Assembly: GCF_004136635.1 (NCBI RefSeq)
Contig: NZ_NOIU01000002.1
Span: forward strand, 248,001 to 312,000
Reading direction: 5' to 3'
Source: Rothia halotolerans
Lineage (GTDB): Bacteria > Actinomycetota > Actinomycetes > Actinomycetales > Micrococcaceae
Length of the DNA: 64,000 bases
The position numbers were made by a program, and so were the translations under genes. Numbering within the stretch: the stretch's first letter is position 1; each line of letters opens with the position of its first letter. The notes under the pieces are model-generated. The model did not search any database and had not been told where the DNA came from. It saw nothing but the letters and a program-made list of their open reading frames with translations. Of the stretch, positions 62,507 through 64,000 are shown in pieces.

Positions 62507-63927
62507 CCCAGTCCCTGTTCGACCAGGCCGACGACGACCTGCCCGAGGGCGCCGGGCCCGCGGCCGGGGACGGCGAGCGGGGGGACGACGCCGCCGGCCG
62601 CTCCCGGCGGTCCCGCGCGCCGCTGGCGGTCCGCATGCGGCCCCGCGCCGTCGAGGAGATCGTGGGCCAGCAGCACGCCCTGACCCCCGGCTCCCCGCTG
62701 CGGGTGCTGGCGGGGGAGGACTCCGGCCCGGCGGGCCCCTCCTCGGTGATCCTCTGGGGTCCGCCGGGCACGGGCAAGACGACCATCGCGCACGTGATCG
62801 CCCGCGGCACCGGCCGCAAGTTCGTCGAGCTCTCGGCGGTCACGGCCGGGGTCAAGGACGTCCGGGCCGTGATGGAGCAGGCCCTGACGGACCGCGACCT
62901 GCACGGCATGACCACGGTGCTGTTCCTGGACGAGATCCACCGCTTCAGCAAGGCGCAGCAGGACGCGCTGCTGCCCGGCGTCGAGAACCGCTGGGTGGTC
63001 CTGGTCGCCGCGACCACGGAGAACCCCTCCTTCTCGATCATCTCGCCGCTGCTCTCCCGCTCCATCCTCGTGACGCTCAAGCCCCTGGAGGACGCCGACA
63101 TCGGGGCCCTGCTGGACCGCGCGGTCGCGGACCCGCGGGGGCTGGGCGGCTCGGTCGAGCTCGAGCCCGAGGCGAGGCGGCACCTGGTCGAGATGTCCGG
63201 CGGGGACGCCCGCCGGGCGCTGACGAGCCTGGAGGCGGCCGCCGCTGTCGCCTACGGGGAGTCGGAGGACGCCGAGGAGCCGATCACGGTCACCGAGAAG
63301 CACTCGGAGGAGGCGCTGGACCGCGCCGCGCTGCGCTACGACCGCGCGGGGGACCAGCACTACGACGTCATCTCCGCCTTCATCAAGTCCATCCGCGGCT
63401 CCGACGTCGACGCCGCCCTCCACTACCTCGCCCGCATGATCGAGGCCGGCGAGGACCCCCGCTTCATCGCCCGCCGCCTCGTGGTCCACTCGAGCGAGGA
63501 CATCGGCATGGCGGACCCGACGGCGCTGCAGACGGCCACGGCCGCCGCCCAGGCGGTCCAGCTGATCGGGATGCCCGAGGCGCGGATCAACCTCGCCCAG
63601 GCGGTCATCCACCTGGCGACCGCGCCGAAGTCGAACGCCGTGATCACCGCGATCGACGGCGCCCTGGCCGACGTGCGCGCCGGCGGCGCCGGCCCCGTCC
63701 CGACCCACCTGCGGGACGCCCACTACGGCGACGCCGCCCGGCTGGGCCACGGCCGCGGCTACATCTACGCGCACGACGCGCCCCACGCCGTCGCCGCCCA
63801 GCAGTACGCCCCGGACAAGCTGGTGGGCAAGGAGTACTACCGGCCCACCGAGTACGGGGCGGAGAAGGGCCTGAAGCGGCGCGTGGCGATCATCCGGGAC
63901 CTGCTGCGCGGGCGACGGGGCGGATAG
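62503..63927 (+). CDS. rarA: replication-associated recombination protein A (RarA/MgsA)
   Basis: A 474-residue AAA+ ATPase of the clamp-loader-like RarA/WRNIP1 family, acting at stalled replication forks. The Walker A is [13 protein letters not shown], the Walker [15 protein letters not shown], the sensor is [19 protein letters not shown], and the tetramerisation domain contains [26 protein letters not shown]. The ATG at 62503 overlaps dtd by 4 bp. The N-terminal 40 residues are acidic and variable. The 73 bases after the stop to the window end contain no recognisable feature. Confidence 0.97.
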   Translation: MTQSLFDQADDDLPEGAGPAAGDGERGDDAAGRSRRSRAPLAVRMRPRAVEEIVGQQHALTPGSPLRVLAGEDSGPAGPSSVILWGPPGTGKTTIAHVIARGTGRKFVELSAVTAGVKDVRAVMEQALTDRDLHGMTTVLFLDEIHRFSKAQQDALLPGVENRWVVLVAATTENPSFSIISPLLSRSILVTLKPLEDADIGALLDRAVADPRGLGGSVELEPEARRHLVEMSGGDARRALTSLEAAAAVAYGESEDAEEPITVTEKHSEEALDRAALRYDRAGDQHYDVISAFIKSIRGSDVDAALHYLARMIEAGEDPRFIARRLVVHSSEDIGMADPTALQTATAAAQAVQLIGMPEARINLAQAVIHLATAPKSNAVITAIDGALADVRAGGAGPVPTHLRDAHYGDAARLGHGRGYIYAHDAPHAVAAQQYAPDKLVGKEYYRPTEYGAEKGLKRRVAIIRDLLRGRRGG

Positions 63928-64000
63928 CGGGGGACACGGCCCCCAGCACAGGAGACGCAGGACACATCCCACGGGTGCCGCGCGGCACTGACAATCCTGC

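Overview
The window is a 64 kb piece of a high-GC actinobacterial chromosome. Gene content and order (gltBD-pyk, a PdtaR-type ANTAR regulator next to polA, rpsA-coaE-uvrB-terC, murT-gatD, yebC-ruvCAB-yajC-secDF-rel, hisS-aspS-dtd-rarA) suggest Micrococcales, most likely Micrococcaceae. I cannot name the genus from sequence alone. There is no IS element, prophage, CRISPR array or rRNA. The only tRNA I find is tRNA-Leu(CAA) at 4896-4977. Most of the window is ordinary core chromosome; long antisense ORFs are shadows of GC-rich genes.

Layout. 1-4754: end of gltB, gltD, a small flavodoxin-fold protein and pyruvate kinase. 4896-8214: tRNA-Leu, a divergent QacA/SmvA-like efflux pump with its TetR regulator sharing a palindromic operator, and two tiny membrane proteins. 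8215-16923: SRPBCC protein, ANTAR response regulator, hotdog thioesterase, polA, HAD phosphatase, Eis-like acetyltransferase, rpsA. 17081-24849: YigZ, coaE, BCCT betaine transporter, uvrB, two paralogous small membrane proteins, and TerC behind a likely yybP-ykoY (Mn2+) riboswitch.

25064-34807 is the main accessory region, a nitrogen-scavenging block: a FAH-family enzyme, ureidoglycine-glyoxylate aminotransferase (pucG), allantoate amidohydrolase (pucF/allC), an RpiR regulator, a Tat-exported acetamidase/formamidase-like lipoprotein, a Tat-exported amidase, a class III aminotransferase and its Lrp regulator. 35100-46750: HAD protein, Zn alcohol dehydrogenase, thrS, a betaine ABC transporter operon, an EF-G-binding (FusB-like) protein, a HIT protein, a DUF2797 protein and the murT-gatD lipid II amidation pair. 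46969-63927: yebC, ruvC, ruvAB behind a LexA-type SOS box, yajC, secDF, the (p)ppGpp synthetase/hydrolase, an orphan AbiEi-like protein, a DUF349 protein, hisS, aspS, dtd and rarA.

The most general signal is repeated leaderless transcription. At least eleven genes have a TANNNT -10 hexamer ending exactly 6 or 7 bases before the start codon, usually with no useful Shine-Dalgarno site. The most testable regulatory sites are the ruvA SOS box, the tetR/efflux operator, the terC riboswitch and the palindromes before pucG and lrp. The most unusual biology is the export of two amide hydrolases beside cytoplasmic ureide catabolism. I found no wholly new multi-gene system.
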